Positions 25,271 through 34,434 of a DNA stretch of 64,000 nucleotides are shown piece by piece. This DNA is from Qipengyuania sediminis (lineage in GTDB: Bacteria > Pseudomonadota > Alphaproteobacteria > Sphingomonadales > Sphingomonadaceae), in contig NZ_CP037948.1 in the NCBI RefSeq assembly GCF_004358425.1, positions 1,426,001 to 1,490,000 of the forward strand, written 5' to 3'. Position numbers and translations under genes: made by a program. Under the pieces are notes generated by a model. The model searched no databases and was not told where the DNA came from. It was given only the letters and a program-made list of their open reading frames with translations. How positions within the stretch are numbered: position 1 is the first letter of the stretch; the number at the start of each line of letters is the position of its first letter.

Positions 25271-26323
25271 TCAGGCTTTGAGCAACGGACGCCACCACCT
25301 CTCGTTCGCCAGATACCATGCGATGGTGCGATCGAGACCGCCGGCGAAATCGACCGTAGGGGCATAGCCGAGCTCGGAACGCGCCTTGCGCTCGTCGATC
25401 GCGTAACGGCGGTCGTGCCCCTTGCGATCCTCGACGAAGGTCTTGAGCGTCTCGGTCGGCTCGCCTTTCGTGGCGGGGGCGTCGGGATAGCGTTCGGCAA
25501 GCGAGGGATCCTGCGCGAACGCGCGGTCCACGGCGGCGCAGATCGCCGCCACCACGGTGAGGTTAGGCAATTCCTCCCCGCCGCCGATGTTATAGACCTC
25601 GCCCGGCCGCCCGTGCCGAAGCGCCAGATCGATCCCGCGGCAGTGATCGGTGACATAGAGCCAGTCGCGCACATTCATTCCGTCGCCATAAATCGGCAGC
25701 GGCCGCCCCTCGAGCGCATTGATGAGGAACAGCGGGATCAGCTTTTCAGGGAATTGATAGGGGCCGTAATTGTTCGAGCAATTGGTGGTGACCGCGTCGA
25801 GGCCATAGGTGTGGTGATAGGCGCGCACCAGGTGATCGCTGCCTGCTTTGCTGGCCGAATAGGGCGAATTGGGGGCATAGGGGGTGGTCTCCGCGAAGGC
25901 GGGGTCTTCGGGGCCGAGCGAGCCATAGACCTCATCGGTGGAGACATGGTGGAAGCGATGCCGCCCGCCCTCGCCCGCCTCGATCCACTCGGCGCGCGCG
26001 GCGGCGAGGAGGCTATGCGTGCCGACGACATTGGTTTGTACGAAAGCATCGGGCCCGGTGATGGACCGATCGACGTGGCTTTCCGCGGCAAAGTGCACGA
26101 TGGTGCGGATGCCGCGATCCCGCAGGAGGCGGCGCACCAGATCGGTGTCGCGGATATCGCCTTCGATAAGCTCGGCGCCCGCCACATCGGCAATGCTTGC
26201 CGGGTTGCCGGCATAGGTCAGCGCATCGAGCACCGCGATCCGCCCGCCGTGGGTCTGGCTCCAATAGCGAACGAAATTGCTGCCGATGAAACCGGCGCCG
26301 CCGGTCACGAGGATGTCAGTCAT
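25271..26323 (-). CDS. rfbB: dTDP-glucose 4,6-dehydratase
   Basis: A 350-residue extended SDR that converts dTDP-glucose to dTDP-4-keto-6-deoxyglucose, the second step of dTDP-L-rhamnose synthesis. VTGGAGFIGSNFVRYW binds NAD; HFAAESHVDRSI, STDEVYGSLG, YSASKAGSDHLV (Tyr/Lys catalytic pair), NCSNNYGPYQFPEKLIP and NVRDWLYVTDH are diagnostic for RfbB. The length is normal. Its start overlaps the rfbD stop by eight bases. It is last in the rfbACDB operon. Confidence 0.96.
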   Translation of the reverse strand: MTDILVTGGAGFIGSNFVRYWSQTHGGRIAVLDALTYAGNPASIADVAGAELIEGDIRDTDLVRRLLRDRGIRTIVHFAAESHVDRSITGPDAFVQTNVVGTHSLLAAARAEWIEAGEGGRHRFHHVSTDEVYGSLGPEDPAFAETTPYAPNSPYSASKAGSDHLVRAYHHTYGLDAVTTNCSNNYGPYQFPEKLIPLFLINALEGRPLPIYGDGMNVRDWLYVTDHCRGIDLALRHGRPGEVYNIGGGEELPNLTVVAAICAAVDRAFAQDPSLAERYPDAPATKGEPTETLKTFVEDRKGHDRRYAIDERKARSELGYAPTVDFAGGLDRTIAWYLANERWWRPLLKA

Positions 26324-27176
26324 CGGGTTCGATCCGTTCCAAGGTGTCGATCAGCGCATGGCGCCAGTGCCGCGGCGCCTCGCCGAGGGCCGCGGCAGTC
26401 TTGCGGGTGTCCAGGACGGAGAAGGCCGGCCGGCGCGCGGGCGTGGGATAGTCGGCCGTAGCGATTGGCTCGACTCGCGCCGCAGTTTCTGCAAGAAGTC
26501 CTGCTCGCATGCCTTCATCGCGGATTGCGACCGCAAAGTCGTACCAGCTGGCCACCCCGCTGTTGGTGAAGTGGAACACGCCTGCGCTGCCGCTGAGCGC
26601 GAGGCGCCATAGGGCATCCGCCAGATCATCGGCACAGGTCGGCGATCCGATCTGGTCGGCGACCACCCCTACCTCCGCACGCTCCGCCATCAGCCGGAGC
26701 ATGGTGCGAACGAAATTGCGGCCTCGCGCCGCGTAGACCCAAGCGGTCCGCAGGCATAGGTCGTTTGCTCGCAATCGCCGCTCGCCCGCCAGCTTGGTTG
26801 CTCCGTAGATGCCGAGAGGACCAGTCTGCGCGTCCGGCGCATAGGCGTGCGCAGCATCGCCGGCGAAGACGAAATCGGTCGAGACGTGCGCGACCCGCGC
26901 GCCCACCGCCTCGGCCCCGGCGATGAGGTTGGCCACCCCGCGATCGTTCACCGCTGCCGCCCGCTGGGGGTCGCTCTCCGCCTGATCCACCGCGGTATAG
27001 GCTGCTGCATTCAGCACAAGCCCCGGCCGTTCCCGCGCGATGATCGCGGCCACGGCCCCTGCATCCGTGATGTCGAGATCGCGTGAAGACAGCCCCAGCA
27101 CTTGGGCCCCTTCGGGCACCCGCGCCAGCAGCGCCCGGCCAAGCTGGCCGCCCGCCCCCGTCACCAGCACCTTCAC
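26316..27176 (-). CDS. rfbD: dTDP-4-dehydrorhamnose reductase
   Basis: A 286-residue NAD(P)H-dependent reductase, last step of dTDP-L-rhamnose synthesis. GAGGQLGRAL is the cofactor loop; VLNAAAYTAVDQAESDP, STDFVFAGD, YGATKLAGE (catalytic Tyr/Lys) and RTAWVYAARGRNFV are RfbD hallmarks. The GTG at 27174-27176 overlaps the rfbC stop as GTGA and gives the family N-terminus [10 protein letters not shown]; an ATG at 27191 would add five residues inside rfbC. It overlaps rfbB by eight bases. Confidence 0.95.
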   Translation of the reverse strand: MKVLVTGAGGQLGRALLARVPEGAQVLGLSSRDLDITDAGAVAAIIARERPGLVLNAAAYTAVDQAESDPQRAAAVNDRGVANLIAGAEAVGARVAHVSTDFVFAGDAAHAYAPDAQTGPLGIYGATKLAGERRLRANDLCLRTAWVYAARGRNFVRTMLRLMAERAEVGVVADQIGSPTCADDLADALWRLALSGSAGVFHFTNSGVASWYDFAVAIRDEGMRAGLLAETAARVEPIATADYPTPARRPAFSVLDTRKTAAALGEAPRHWRHALIDTLERIEPDD

Positions 27177-27718
27177 GACCCGGCGCTCCATTCGCGAAAC
27201 GACGGCGCCCGCTCATCCTTCGCCGAGACCTGCGGCACGATCCCCTCGAGTGGCCAGGCGATGGCGAGATCGGGATCGTCCCAGCGGATCGCGCCTTCGT
27301 GCTCGAGCGCATAGTAATCCGTGCATTTGTACAGGAAATCCGTGTCGTCTGCGAGGCTCAGGAAGCCATGCGCGAAGCCCGGCGGCACCCAGAAGAGGTT
27401 GCACCGCTCCGCCGACAACTCGACCGCCGCCCATTGCCCGAAACTGGGCGAACCGCGCCGAATGTCGACCGCCACGTCCCATGCCCGCCCCGAACTCACT
27501 CGCACCAGCTTGCCCTGCGGCATCGGGTCCTGGAAATGCAGCCCCCGCAGCACCCCCTTGGCCGAGCGGCTGTGGTTGTCCTGCACGAAGTCCTGATCGA
27601 TCCCGATTTCTGCGAAGGCCCGCCGGCTCCAGCTTTCGAGGAAGAAGCCGCGCGCGTCGCCGAACTTTCTAGGTTCGATCTCCAGCGGTCCCTCGAGTGC
27701 GAAGCGGTTCACCTTCAC
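27173..27718 (-). CDS. rfbC: dTDP-4-dehydrorhamnose 3,5-epimerase
   Basis: A 181-residue cupin-type epimerase, third step of the dTDP-L-rhamnose pathway. Diagnostic segments are [30 protein letters not shown] with the catalytic His, [23 protein letters not shown] and [12 protein letters not shown]. Length is typical. It overlaps rfbA by ATGA and rfbD by GTGA, so the four rfb genes are tightly coupled. Confidence 0.96.
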   Translation of the reverse strand: MKVNRFALEGPLEIEPRKFGDARGFFLESWSRRAFAEIGIDQDFVQDNHSRSAKGVLRGLHFQDPMPQGKLVRVSSGRAWDVAVDIRRGSPSFGQWAAVELSAERCNLFWVPPGFAHGFLSLADDTDFLYKCTDYYALEHEGAIRWDDPDLAIAWPLEGIVPQVSAKDERAPSFREWSAGS

Positions 27719-28602
27719 GAGAACGCGCCCCCGCCTTCGAGCAGCCGCAGCAGATATTCGCCGTAGCCGCTCTTCCTCAGCCGCTGTGCAATCATTTCGA
27801 GCTTGGCGTCGTCGATGAACCCCAGGCGCCAGGCGATCTCCTCCGGACAGGCGATCTTCAAGCCCTGTCGTTCCTCGGTGATGCGGACATATTGCCCCGC
27901 GTCGAGCAGGCTCGCGTGCGTCCCGGTATCAAGCCAGGCGTAACCGCGCCCCATGATTTCCACGTTGAGCTTGCCAGCTTCGAGATAGACGCGGTTGAGA
28001 TCGGTGATCTCGAGCTCGCCGCGTACGCCCGGTTTGAGTTCGCGCGCAATGCGCGGCGCTTCCCCGTCGTAGAAGTAGAGCCCGGTCACTGCGTAGTTCG
28101 ACCGAGGGTTGGCGGGCTTTTCCTCGATCGTCTCCGCCCGGCCGGTCCGATCGAAGGAGACGACGCCATAAGCACTGGGATCGGCGACGTAATAGCCGAA
28201 TACGGTTGCCCCCTCGCGCCGCGCATCGGCGGCGGAAAGCAGCTCGCCGAAGCCGTGACCGTAGAAGATGTTGTCGCCAAGGACGAGCGCGCTTGGCCCG
28301 TCGCCCACAAAGCTTGCGCCGATGAGATAGGCTTGCGCCAACCCGCCGGGTTCGGGCTGCACCGCGTACTGGATCGCCATGCCCCATTGCGATCCATCGC
28401 CCAGCAGACGCCGGAACGCATCCTGGTCATGCGGGGTCGTGATCACCAGCACTTCGCGGATGCCCGCGAGCATCAGCACCGAGAGCGGGTAATAGATCAT
28501 CGGCTTGTCGTAGACCGGCACCAATTGCTTGGAGACGGCGTCGGTAATGGGCGCGAGCCGGGTCCCCGAACCTCCCGCCAGAATGATTCCGCGCCGTTCC
28601 AT
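27715..28602 (-). CDS. rfbA: Glucose-1-phosphate thymidylyltransferase
   Basis: A 295-residue nucleotidyltransferase that makes dTDP-glucose from glucose-1-phosphate and dTTP, opening the rhamnose pathway. [16 protein letters not shown] is the nucleotide-binding loop; [47 protein letters not shown] and [14 protein letters not shown] follow in the normal order. The ATG at 28602 is the family start and AAGGAA lies about ten bases upstream. It is the first gene of rfbACDB; the promoter should lie in the 199-base spacer shared with the divergent GST gene. Confidence 0.96.
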   Translation of the reverse strand: MERRGIILAGGSGTRLAPITDAVSKQLVPVYDKPMIYYPLSVLMLAGIREVLVITTPHDQDAFRRLLGDGSQWGMAIQYAVQPEPGGLAQAYLIGASFVGDGPSALVLGDNIFYGHGFGELLSAADARREGATVFGYYVADPSAYGVVSFDRTGRAETIEEKPANPRSNYAVTGLYFYDGEAPRIARELKPGVRGELEITDLNRVYLEAGKLNVEIMGRGYAWLDTGTHASLLDAGQYVRITEERQGLKIACPEEIAWRLGFIDDAKLEMIAQRLRKSGYGEYLLRLLEGGGAFS

Positions 28603-28801
28603 TCGCCAGTTCCGTTCCTTCACCCGGCGCTGGCCGGTGCGCGAGCGGCTCTGGTGCCGGACCCTCCGCTTGTAAAGCGATCCCGGCACCGCGCGGCCCC
28701 GGGCGGGACAGGGGTTGGGGGGATGATTACAATAAGGGGCTTGTGGCGGCGGTGCGGTTCCCCAAGTCACAGCGAGTCCGCGCTTTGAAGGAGCCCAAAC
28801 C

Positions 28802-29713
28802 ATGACCGATCCCGCCGCCGATCCTGCCGACAATCACCCCCCAGGTTATGTACCGCCCAGGATCTGGACCTTCGATAAACCAAGCGGCGGCGCGTTCGCT
28901 AACATCAACCGCCCCATCTCGGGTCCCACGCACGAGGCAGAGCTGCCCGTCGGCAGGCATCCGCTGCAGCTCTATTCGATGGGCACTCCCAATGGGCAGA
29001 AGGTCACGATCATGCTCGAGGAGTTGCTGGCGGCGGGCCACGCCGGGGCCGAGTACGATGCCTGGCTGATCGAGATCGGCAAGGGGGAGCAATTCGGCAG
29101 CGGCTTCGTCGCCGTGAACCCGAACTCCAAGATCCCGGCGCTGGTGGACCGCTCGCTCGACCCCCCGCTCCATATCTTCGAATCCGGCTCAATCCTCGTC
29201 TATCTCGCGGAAAAGTTCGCTGCCTTCCTGCCCGGCGAGACACGCGCGCGCACCGCCACGCTCAATTGGCTGATGTGGCAGATGGGTGCCGCGCCTCTCC
29301 TCGGCGGCGGGTTCGGCCATTTCTACTCCTATGCGCCGATCAAGATCCAATATGCGATCGACCGCTACGCGATGGAGGTGAAGCGCCAGCTTCATGTTCT
29401 CGACACGCATCTAGCGGCAAGCGAATTCATGGCCGGCAACGATTATACGATCGCCGACATGGCGATCTGGCCCTGGTATGGCGGGCTGATGAAGGACGCC
29501 TACGGCGCGCAGGACTTCCTCTCGGTGCAGGAATACACGAACGTTGCGCGCTGGGCACAGACCATTGCCGACCGTCCGGCGGTGAGGCGCGGCCGGATGG
29601 TCAATCGCATCATGGGCCGCCCGGAAACCCAACTTCGCGAACGCCACGATGCACGCGATTTCGAGGTAAACACCCAGGATCGGATTGAAGCCCGCGGCGG
29701 CGCAAGAGCCTAG
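28802..29713 (+). CDS. yghU: YghU-type glutathione S-transferase (disulfide-bond oxidoreductase)
   Basis: A 303-residue glutathione transferase of the YghU/YfcG class. The N-terminal thioredoxin-fold domain contains [35 protein letters not shown] and [14 protein letters not shown] (glutathione-binding Glu-Ser), and the helical domain ends [11 protein letters not shown] ... [11 protein letters not shown]. YghU enzymes bind two glutathiones and reduce organic hydroperoxides and disulfides. AAGGAG precedes the ATG. The stop overlaps that of the convergent nhaA gene by three bases (CTAG). It has no obvious tie to the polysaccharide genes. Confidence 0.9.
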   Translation: MTDPAADPADNHPPGYVPPRIWTFDKPSGGAFANINRPISGPTHEAELPVGRHPLQLYSMGTPNGQKVTIMLEELLAAGHAGAEYDAWLIEIGKGEQFGSGFVAVNPNSKIPALVDRSLDPPLHIFESGSILVYLAEKFAAFLPGETRARTATLNWLMWQMGAAPLLGGGFGHFYSYAPIKIQYAIDRYAMEVKRQLHVLDTHLAASEFMAGNDYTIADMAIWPWYGGLMKDAYGAQDFLSVQEYTNVARWAQTIADRPAVRRGRMVNRIMGRPETQLRERHDARDFEVNTQDRIEARGGARA

Positions 29714-30936
29714 ACGGGCGCTTCAGCCGATGGTCGCGCAGCGAGCCGCAGGATCATATAGCCGCCGACCGCAGAGACGAAGGAGCCCGCGAGGATACCC
29801 ACTTTCGCCTGTTCGCGCAGCGCAATGGCCTGCGTGCCCACTCCCGGGAAGGCCAGCTCGCCAATGAAAAGGGACATGGTAAAGCCGATCCCGCACAGCG
29901 CGGTGATGCCCCAGATCTGTATCCAGCTGGCCCCGGCGGGGCGCGCCGCGTAGCCCAGGCGATCGGCAACGGCGATGCAGCCGAATATGCCGATCTGCTT
30001 ACCGATCGCCAGCCCCGCCGCCACGCCAAGCGGCAGCGGCGCAAGCAGGCTCCCGGCACCAAGGCCCGCAAGCGAAACGCCGGCGTTGGCGAAACCGAAC
30101 AGGGGGACCACCAGATAGGAGGTCCATGGGGCCAGGGCATGCTCCATCTTCTCGAGCAGCGACGGCTCCTCGCCGGGCGCGCCCATCGGCACCGCCAGCG
30201 CCGCCGCGACCCCGGCGATGGTCGCGTGAACTCCCGAGTGAAGGATGCAATACCACAGCACCGCTCCCAGCAGCGCAAAACCCCATGCCGCGGCATGGCG
30301 TGACCTGCCCAGAGCGACCATCGCAGCGAACACGATCATCGCGGCCAGCAGCCAGGTGAACTTGATGGCGCTGGTATAGACGACAGCGATAATCAGCACC
30401 GCGCCGATATCATCTACAATCGCGACGGTGAGGAGGAACAGCCGCAAATTTGCCGGAACACGGTGGCCAAGGAGCCCGCATACGCCCATCGCGAAGGCGA
30501 TGTCGGTCGCGGCGGGGATCGCCCAGCCTCGCGTCAAGGCCGGATCGCCCCCGGCGATAGCAAGGAAGATCGCCGCCGGCACGACCATGCCACCTGCCGC
30601 CGCGAGCATGGGCAAGCGCCGCTGTTCCGGCGTCGACAATTGGCCGGAGACGACCTCGCGCTTCACTTCCAGCCCGATCACGAAGAAGAACAGCGCCATC
30701 AGCCCATCGTTGATCCACAGATGCGCGGTGGCGAGCTTGGGGATCGGCGTCCACGGCAGGGGATCGTGGAACCATCCGTGGTAGGCGGAGGCGATGGGGG
30801 AGTTCGCCGCGATCAAAGCGGCCGCCGCCACCGCTATGAGCAGGATACCAGCCTTGGAATCGCTCGCGATCAAGGCACGCGCGGGGGCCGCGAAGATCGC
30901 GAGCGCGTTAGTCAAATTCCGTTTTCGCGGCGCCAT
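29710..30936 (-). CDS. nhaA: Na+/H+ antiporter NhaA
   Basis: A 408-residue inner-membrane antiporter with about twelve helices. It exchanges internal Na+ for external protons in pH and salt homeostasis. WINDGLMALFFFVIGLEVKREVV, AAGGMVVPAAIF, AIPAATDIAFAMGV, VAIVDDIGAVLI with the transport aspartate pair, and GIGFTMSLFIGELAF are all classic NhaA blocks. Length is close to E. coli NhaA (388). It is convergent with the GST gene and divergent from the NfrB-like gene over 88 bases. A NhaA fits a marine or saline lifestyle but is also common elsewhere. Confidence 0.95.
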   Translation of the reverse strand: MAPRKRNLTNALAIFAAPARALIASDSKAGILLIAVAAAALIAANSPIASAYHGWFHDPLPWTPIPKLATAHLWINDGLMALFFFVIGLEVKREVVSGQLSTPEQRRLPMLAAAGGMVVPAAIFLAIAGGDPALTRGWAIPAATDIAFAMGVCGLLGHRVPANLRLFLLTVAIVDDIGAVLIIAVVYTSAIKFTWLLAAMIVFAAMVALGRSRHAAAWGFALLGAVLWYCILHSGVHATIAGVAAALAVPMGAPGEEPSLLEKMEHALAPWTSYLVVPLFGFANAGVSLAGLGAGSLLAPLPLGVAAGLAIGKQIGIFGCIAVADRLGYAARPAGASWIQIWGITALCGIGFTMSLFIGELAFPGVGTQAIALREQAKVGILAGSFVSAVGGYMILRLAARPSAEAPV

Positions 30937-31024
30937 GGCGGACCCTTTTCAGGATAGCATTCGCCGTTGCAAGCGTTGCCGGTCGCGACTAGCCTCGGTT
31001 TCCGAGGGGCAGGGGGTCGCCGCG

Positions 31025-32437
31025 ATGGCTGTAGGGGACTTGGCGGCGAGCCAGTGGTTCGTGCTCGTGCGGCATGAGCTGTTCCTGTTTGCCGCCAGCT
31101 TCTTCCTCTTGGGCGCGCTTGATGAGATGGCGGTCGATATCGCCTATCTCTGGCTGCGGCTTACAGGCCGCGCCGCGACACCGCGGATTGCCGAGGCTTC
31201 TTATACGGGCCGGGCACTGCGCGGGCGCTGCGCCGTCTTTATTCCCGCCTGGCAGGAAAGCGCGGTTATCGCGGCGACGATCGCACATGCGCGCGCCGCC
31301 TGGCCGCAGACCGAGCTCCTCATCTATATAGGTTGCTATCCGAATGACGATGCAACCTGCGCCGCAGCGCGCGAGGGGGCGGCGGGCGACCCGCGGATCA
31401 AGATCGTTCGCCACGACAACGCGGGCCCGACCTGCAAGGCCGATTGCCTCAACCGCCTCTATCGCGCGCTATGCGAGGACGAGGCGAGAGACGGCATCAC
31501 GGCGCGCATGATCGTCCTCCACGATGCCGAGGACATGGTCGATCCTGCCGCGCTTGCGCTGCTCGATGAAGCCATGGACGAGGCGGAGTTCGTCCAATTG
31601 CCGGTGATGGCCCTGCCCGCACCGGGCTCGCCCTGGGTATCGGGCCACTACACCGATGAATTCGCCGAGAGCCACGGGAAGGCGATGGTGGTGCGAAGCG
31701 CGCTCGGCCAAGGCATTCCGGGCGCGGGGGTCGGCTGCGCGGTCGCACGCGAGGCGCTTGGCCGGCTCGATGCGCGCCGCCGTCACGCGGGGCCCTTCGC
31801 CGCGGGAGCGCTGACCGAGGATTACGAGCTCGGGCTGGAAATCGCGCGGCTCGGCGGTCGGACGCGGTTCCTGCGCGTGCGCAGCGAGGAGGGACGGCTG
31901 GTGGCGACGCGCGCGTACTTTCCCACTCGCGTGGCGAGCGCCATCCGGCAGAAGGCGCGCTGGATCCACGGCATCGCGCTGCAGAGCTGGGACCGGCGCG
32001 GCTGGCACGGCTCCGCCGCCGCGCTGTGGATGCAGTTGCGCGACCGGCGCGGACCGCTTGCCGCGCTGCTCCTCGCGGTGGCCTATGTGCTGCTCATCGC
32101 CGGCGGGGTCGAGCTTCTGCTCGCTCAGGCCGGCCTGGTCGATCTGCCCTCGCTATCACCGGCGATGCAGGTGCTGCTGGGGTGCAATCTCGCGGCGCTC
32201 GTCTGGCGGCTTGCGGCACGCGCGCTCTTTACCTGGCGCGATTTCGGCCTGTGGCAAGCTGTCCTCGCAATCCCGCGCGTCATCGTCTCCAACACCGTCG
32301 CCATCGTCGCCGCGCGCCGGGCATTCGCTGCCTATCTCGGCGCCCTGCGCGGGGGACGGGTGGCGTGGGACAAGACCGAGCATACCCATCATCCTGCCGA
32401 CAAGCCGGCGCTGCGACGGGCCGGCCTCGCCGCGTGA
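31025..32437 (+). CDS. NfrB-like membrane glycosyltransferase
   Basis: A 470-residue GT2 enzyme resembling the catalytic part of phage N4 adsorption protein B. The N-terminal membrane helix (HELFLFAASFFLLGALDEMAVD) is followed by a GT-A domain with CAVFIPAWQESAVI, ELLIYIGCYPNDDAT, KADCLNRLY, VLHDAEDMVDP (DXD-like), LTEDYELGLEI and IRQKARWIHGIALQSW (QxxRW). Two or three C-terminal helices follow, and the protein ends in an Arg/His-rich cytoplasmic tail. It lacks the long C-terminal regulatory domain of E. coli NfrB (about 745 residues). NfrB proteins build a secreted surface glycan with NfrA. The ATG at 31025 is the family-like start. It overlaps the next gene by GTGA. Confidence 0.85.
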   Translation: MAVGDLAASQWFVLVRHELFLFAASFFLLGALDEMAVDIAYLWLRLTGRAATPRIAEASYTGRALRGRCAVFIPAWQESAVIAATIAHARAAWPQTELLIYIGCYPNDDATCAAAREGAAGDPRIKIVRHDNAGPTCKADCLNRLYRALCEDEARDGITARMIVLHDAEDMVDPAALALLDEAMDEAEFVQLPVMALPAPGSPWVSGHYTDEFAESHGKAMVVRSALGQGIPGAGVGCAVAREALGRLDARRRHAGPFAAGALTEDYELGLEIARLGGRTRFLRVRSEEGRLVATRAYFPTRVASAIRQKARWIHGIALQSWDRRGWHGSAAALWMQLRDRRGPLAALLLAVAYVLLIAGGVELLLAQAGLVDLPSLSPAMQVLLGCNLAALVWRLAARALFTWRDFGLWQAVLAIPRVIVSNTVAIVAARRAFAAYLGALRGGRVAWDKTEHTHHPADKPALRRAGLAA

Positions 32438-33513
32438 TCCCCTCGCCGCTGCCTCGACGCCGCGGACAGCCCCTGGTGGCCATGAGCGGAGTTCTGCTGT
32501 GCTGGGTCGCGATCCGCAGCCTGTTTTTCGAGTTGCCGAGCGCTCCGCTCGAATTGCCGTGGCCAGCGACGCTCAAGGGTGCGATCGCTTCCCCGATCGG
32601 CTTTGCAAGCGACCGGCCTTTGCTCCGCATAGTCATCGGGCAAGCGCCTCCGCTGACATCTTCAATAAGTCGAGCCGAACCGTCGCGGGCGGCGATGGGT
32701 TACCGGTCGATGCCGACGATAATCGCCGAGGGAACGGCACTGCCATCCGGATTGCCCGGCCCGGTTCTGGCGAGCGCGGCGGACCGGGACGCATCATTCG
32801 AGAAGCCCGTGTCGCGACCTTTGGCGGGCATCCTTCGTGCGGCCCCGACGCCCAGCGCCCGGCTATGGAGCGGCGATGCCTGGGGGTTCGTGCGCGCGGG
32901 CTCCGGCGGGATCGGTTCGGGACGAGCGAGCGGCCCGGCCTATGGCGGCAGCCAGGCGGGGGCGGTGCTGCGACGCGCGCTCGCTCCGGAGAGCCCGCAT
33001 CGGCCCGCTGTCTACGTCCGCGCGGTACGGGCGCTTTCGGTCGCATCGGAAAGCGATCTCGCTGCCGGGCTGGCATTTCGTCCTGTCGCCGTGCTGCCGA
33101 TCACCGCGCATGGCGAAGTTCGCGCGCGGCGCAGAGGGGCGCGCATTGACATCGGCCCCGCCGGCTTCCTGACCGCCGGGATCGACGAGGCGAGATTGCC
33201 CGCAGGCTTCAGGGCGCGCGGCTACGCCCAGGCGGGATATGTCGCGGGGAACGACGCGACCCTTTTCGCCGACGGCAGCGCGGTCGCCGAGCGCGTGCTG
33301 TGGCAGCGGGACCAAGCCGCGCTAATGTTCGGGGCCGGGGCATGGGGCGGCGCCGAGCGTTCAGCATCACGCCTCGACGCCGGCCCGACCGCCTCCGCCC
33401 GCTTGACGCTCGGCCACAGTACAATTCGCCTGTCCGCCGACTACCGCTTCCGCATCGCCGGCGAAGCACGCCCCGCAGGCGGCGCTGCCCTGACAGTGGC
33501 TGCGGGGTTCTAG
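32434..33513 (+). CDS. Putative outer-membrane partner of the NfrB-like enzyme (NfrA C-terminal domain-like)
   Basis: A 359-residue protein starting GTG with a GTGA overlap to the glycosyltransferase; an internal ATG at 32482 begins a more signal-like sequence (MSGVLLCWVAIRSLFF). The middle third is low in complexity. The final 170 residues form alternating beta-like segments (YVRAVRALSVASESDLAAGL, GYAQAGYVAGNDATLFADGS, LSADYRFRIAG) ending AGF, like the barrel-forming C-terminal region of NfrA. E. coli NfrA is far longer (about 990 residues) and has TPRs, which are absent here. The pairing with an NfrB-like enzyme is the main support; the similarity is judged by eye. Confidence 0.55.
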   Translation: MIPSPLPRRRGQPLVAMSGVLLCWVAIRSLFFELPSAPLELPWPATLKGAIASPIGFASDRPLLRIVIGQAPPLTSSISRAEPSRAAMGYRSMPTIIAEGTALPSGLPGPVLASAADRDASFEKPVSRPLAGILRAAPTPSARLWSGDAWGFVRAGSGGIGSGRASGPAYGGSQAGAVLRRALAPESPHRPAVYVRAVRALSVASESDLAAGLAFRPVAVLPITAHGEVRARRRGARIDIGPAGFLTAGIDEARLPAGFRARGYAQAGYVAGNDATLFADGSAVAERVLWQRDQAALMFGAGAWGGAERSASRLDAGPTASARLTLGHSTIRLSADYRFRIAGEARPAGGAALTVAAGF

Positions 33514-33623
33514 ACCACAGGCGGTTCAGGCGGGTTTCATGCGTTGCCGGTCAGGGGCTGCTCGCCTATGGACGGCCGCCACCGGTCCCGGCCGTCCGCG
33601 CCCCTCATCCACGTGCAGGAACC

Positions 33624-34421
33624 ATGCTCCGCTCGCTCGCCCGCCTGTTCCGTCCGCCTGCCGCCGCGCCGGCGGCGCGCGTGCCCGAAGGCGAGCGCTG
33701 GTATGCTATCGGCGATATACACGGGCGGCAGGATCTCTTCGCAGCGCTCGTCGCGGCGATCGAGGCGGACGACCGTGCCGCGGCGCCTGCGCGCTCGCAG
33801 GTCGTGCTGCTGGGGGATCTGGTCGATCGGGGGCCCGACAGCGCGGGAGTGATCGCCCATGCCCGGACCTGGGCCGCGCAGCGCCCTGTCCGGCTCCTTG
33901 CCGGCAACCACGAAGAGATGTTCCTCGAAAGCTTCGGCGATCTGGAAATGCTGCGCCACTTCCTCCGCCACGGCGGGCGCGAGACGGTGCTGAGCTACGG
34001 CATCGACCGCAAGACCTATGACGCCATGTCGCTCGAAGAAGTCCAAGTGGCGATGCAAGAGATCGTGCCCGAAGAAGACCGCGCCTTTTTGACAGCCGCG
34101 GAAGAATGGATCGAGGCGGGGGACTATCTCTTCGTCCATGCCGGCATCAATCCCGCGCTGCCGCTTGCCGAGCAGCGCCGCGCCGACCTCCTCTGGATCC
34201 GCGAACGCTTCCTCCGCCATCCCGACGCCTACAGCCATGTCGTCGTCCACGGCCATACCATCTTCGAAGGGGTGGAGGACACCGGCACCCGGATCGGGAT
34301 CGACACCGGCGCCTATCGCAGCGGACGGTTGACCGCGCTCGTTCTCGAAGGCAGCGCGCGGCGGACGATCCAGGCGGTGGCGCAGGACGGCGCCATCGCG
34401 ATCGAACGCGGGAACTCTTGA
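33624..34421 (+). CDS. Calcineurin-like metallophosphoesterase (serine/threonine phosphatase type)
   Basis: A 265-residue PPP-family phosphoesterase. The metal and catalytic motifs are all present: GDIHG (about residues 30-34), GDLVDRGPDS, GNHEEM, FVHAGINP and VVHGHTIF. These are the GDxHG, GDxxDRG, GNHE and HGH signatures of the family, like E. coli PrpA/B or Ap4A hydrolases. AGGA lies upstream of the ATG at 33624. It precedes the UDP-glucose dehydrogenase gene by 13 bases, so the two may be co-expressed; a link to tyrosine or serine phosphorylation in the polysaccharide system is possible but unproven. Confidence 0.9.
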   Translation: MLRSLARLFRPPAAAPAARVPEGERWYAIGDIHGRQDLFAALVAAIEADDRAAAPARSQVVLLGDLVDRGPDSAGVIAHARTWAAQRPVRLLAGNHEEMFLESFGDLEMLRHFLRHGGRETVLSYGIDRKTYDAMSLEEVQVAMQEIVPEEDRAFLTAAEEWIEAGDYLFVHAGINPALPLAEQRRADLLWIRERFLRHPDAYSHVVVHGHTIFEGVEDTGTRIGIDTGAYRSGRLTALVLEGSARRTIQAVAQDGAIAIERGNS

Positions 34422-34434
34422 TGGTACTGGGCCA

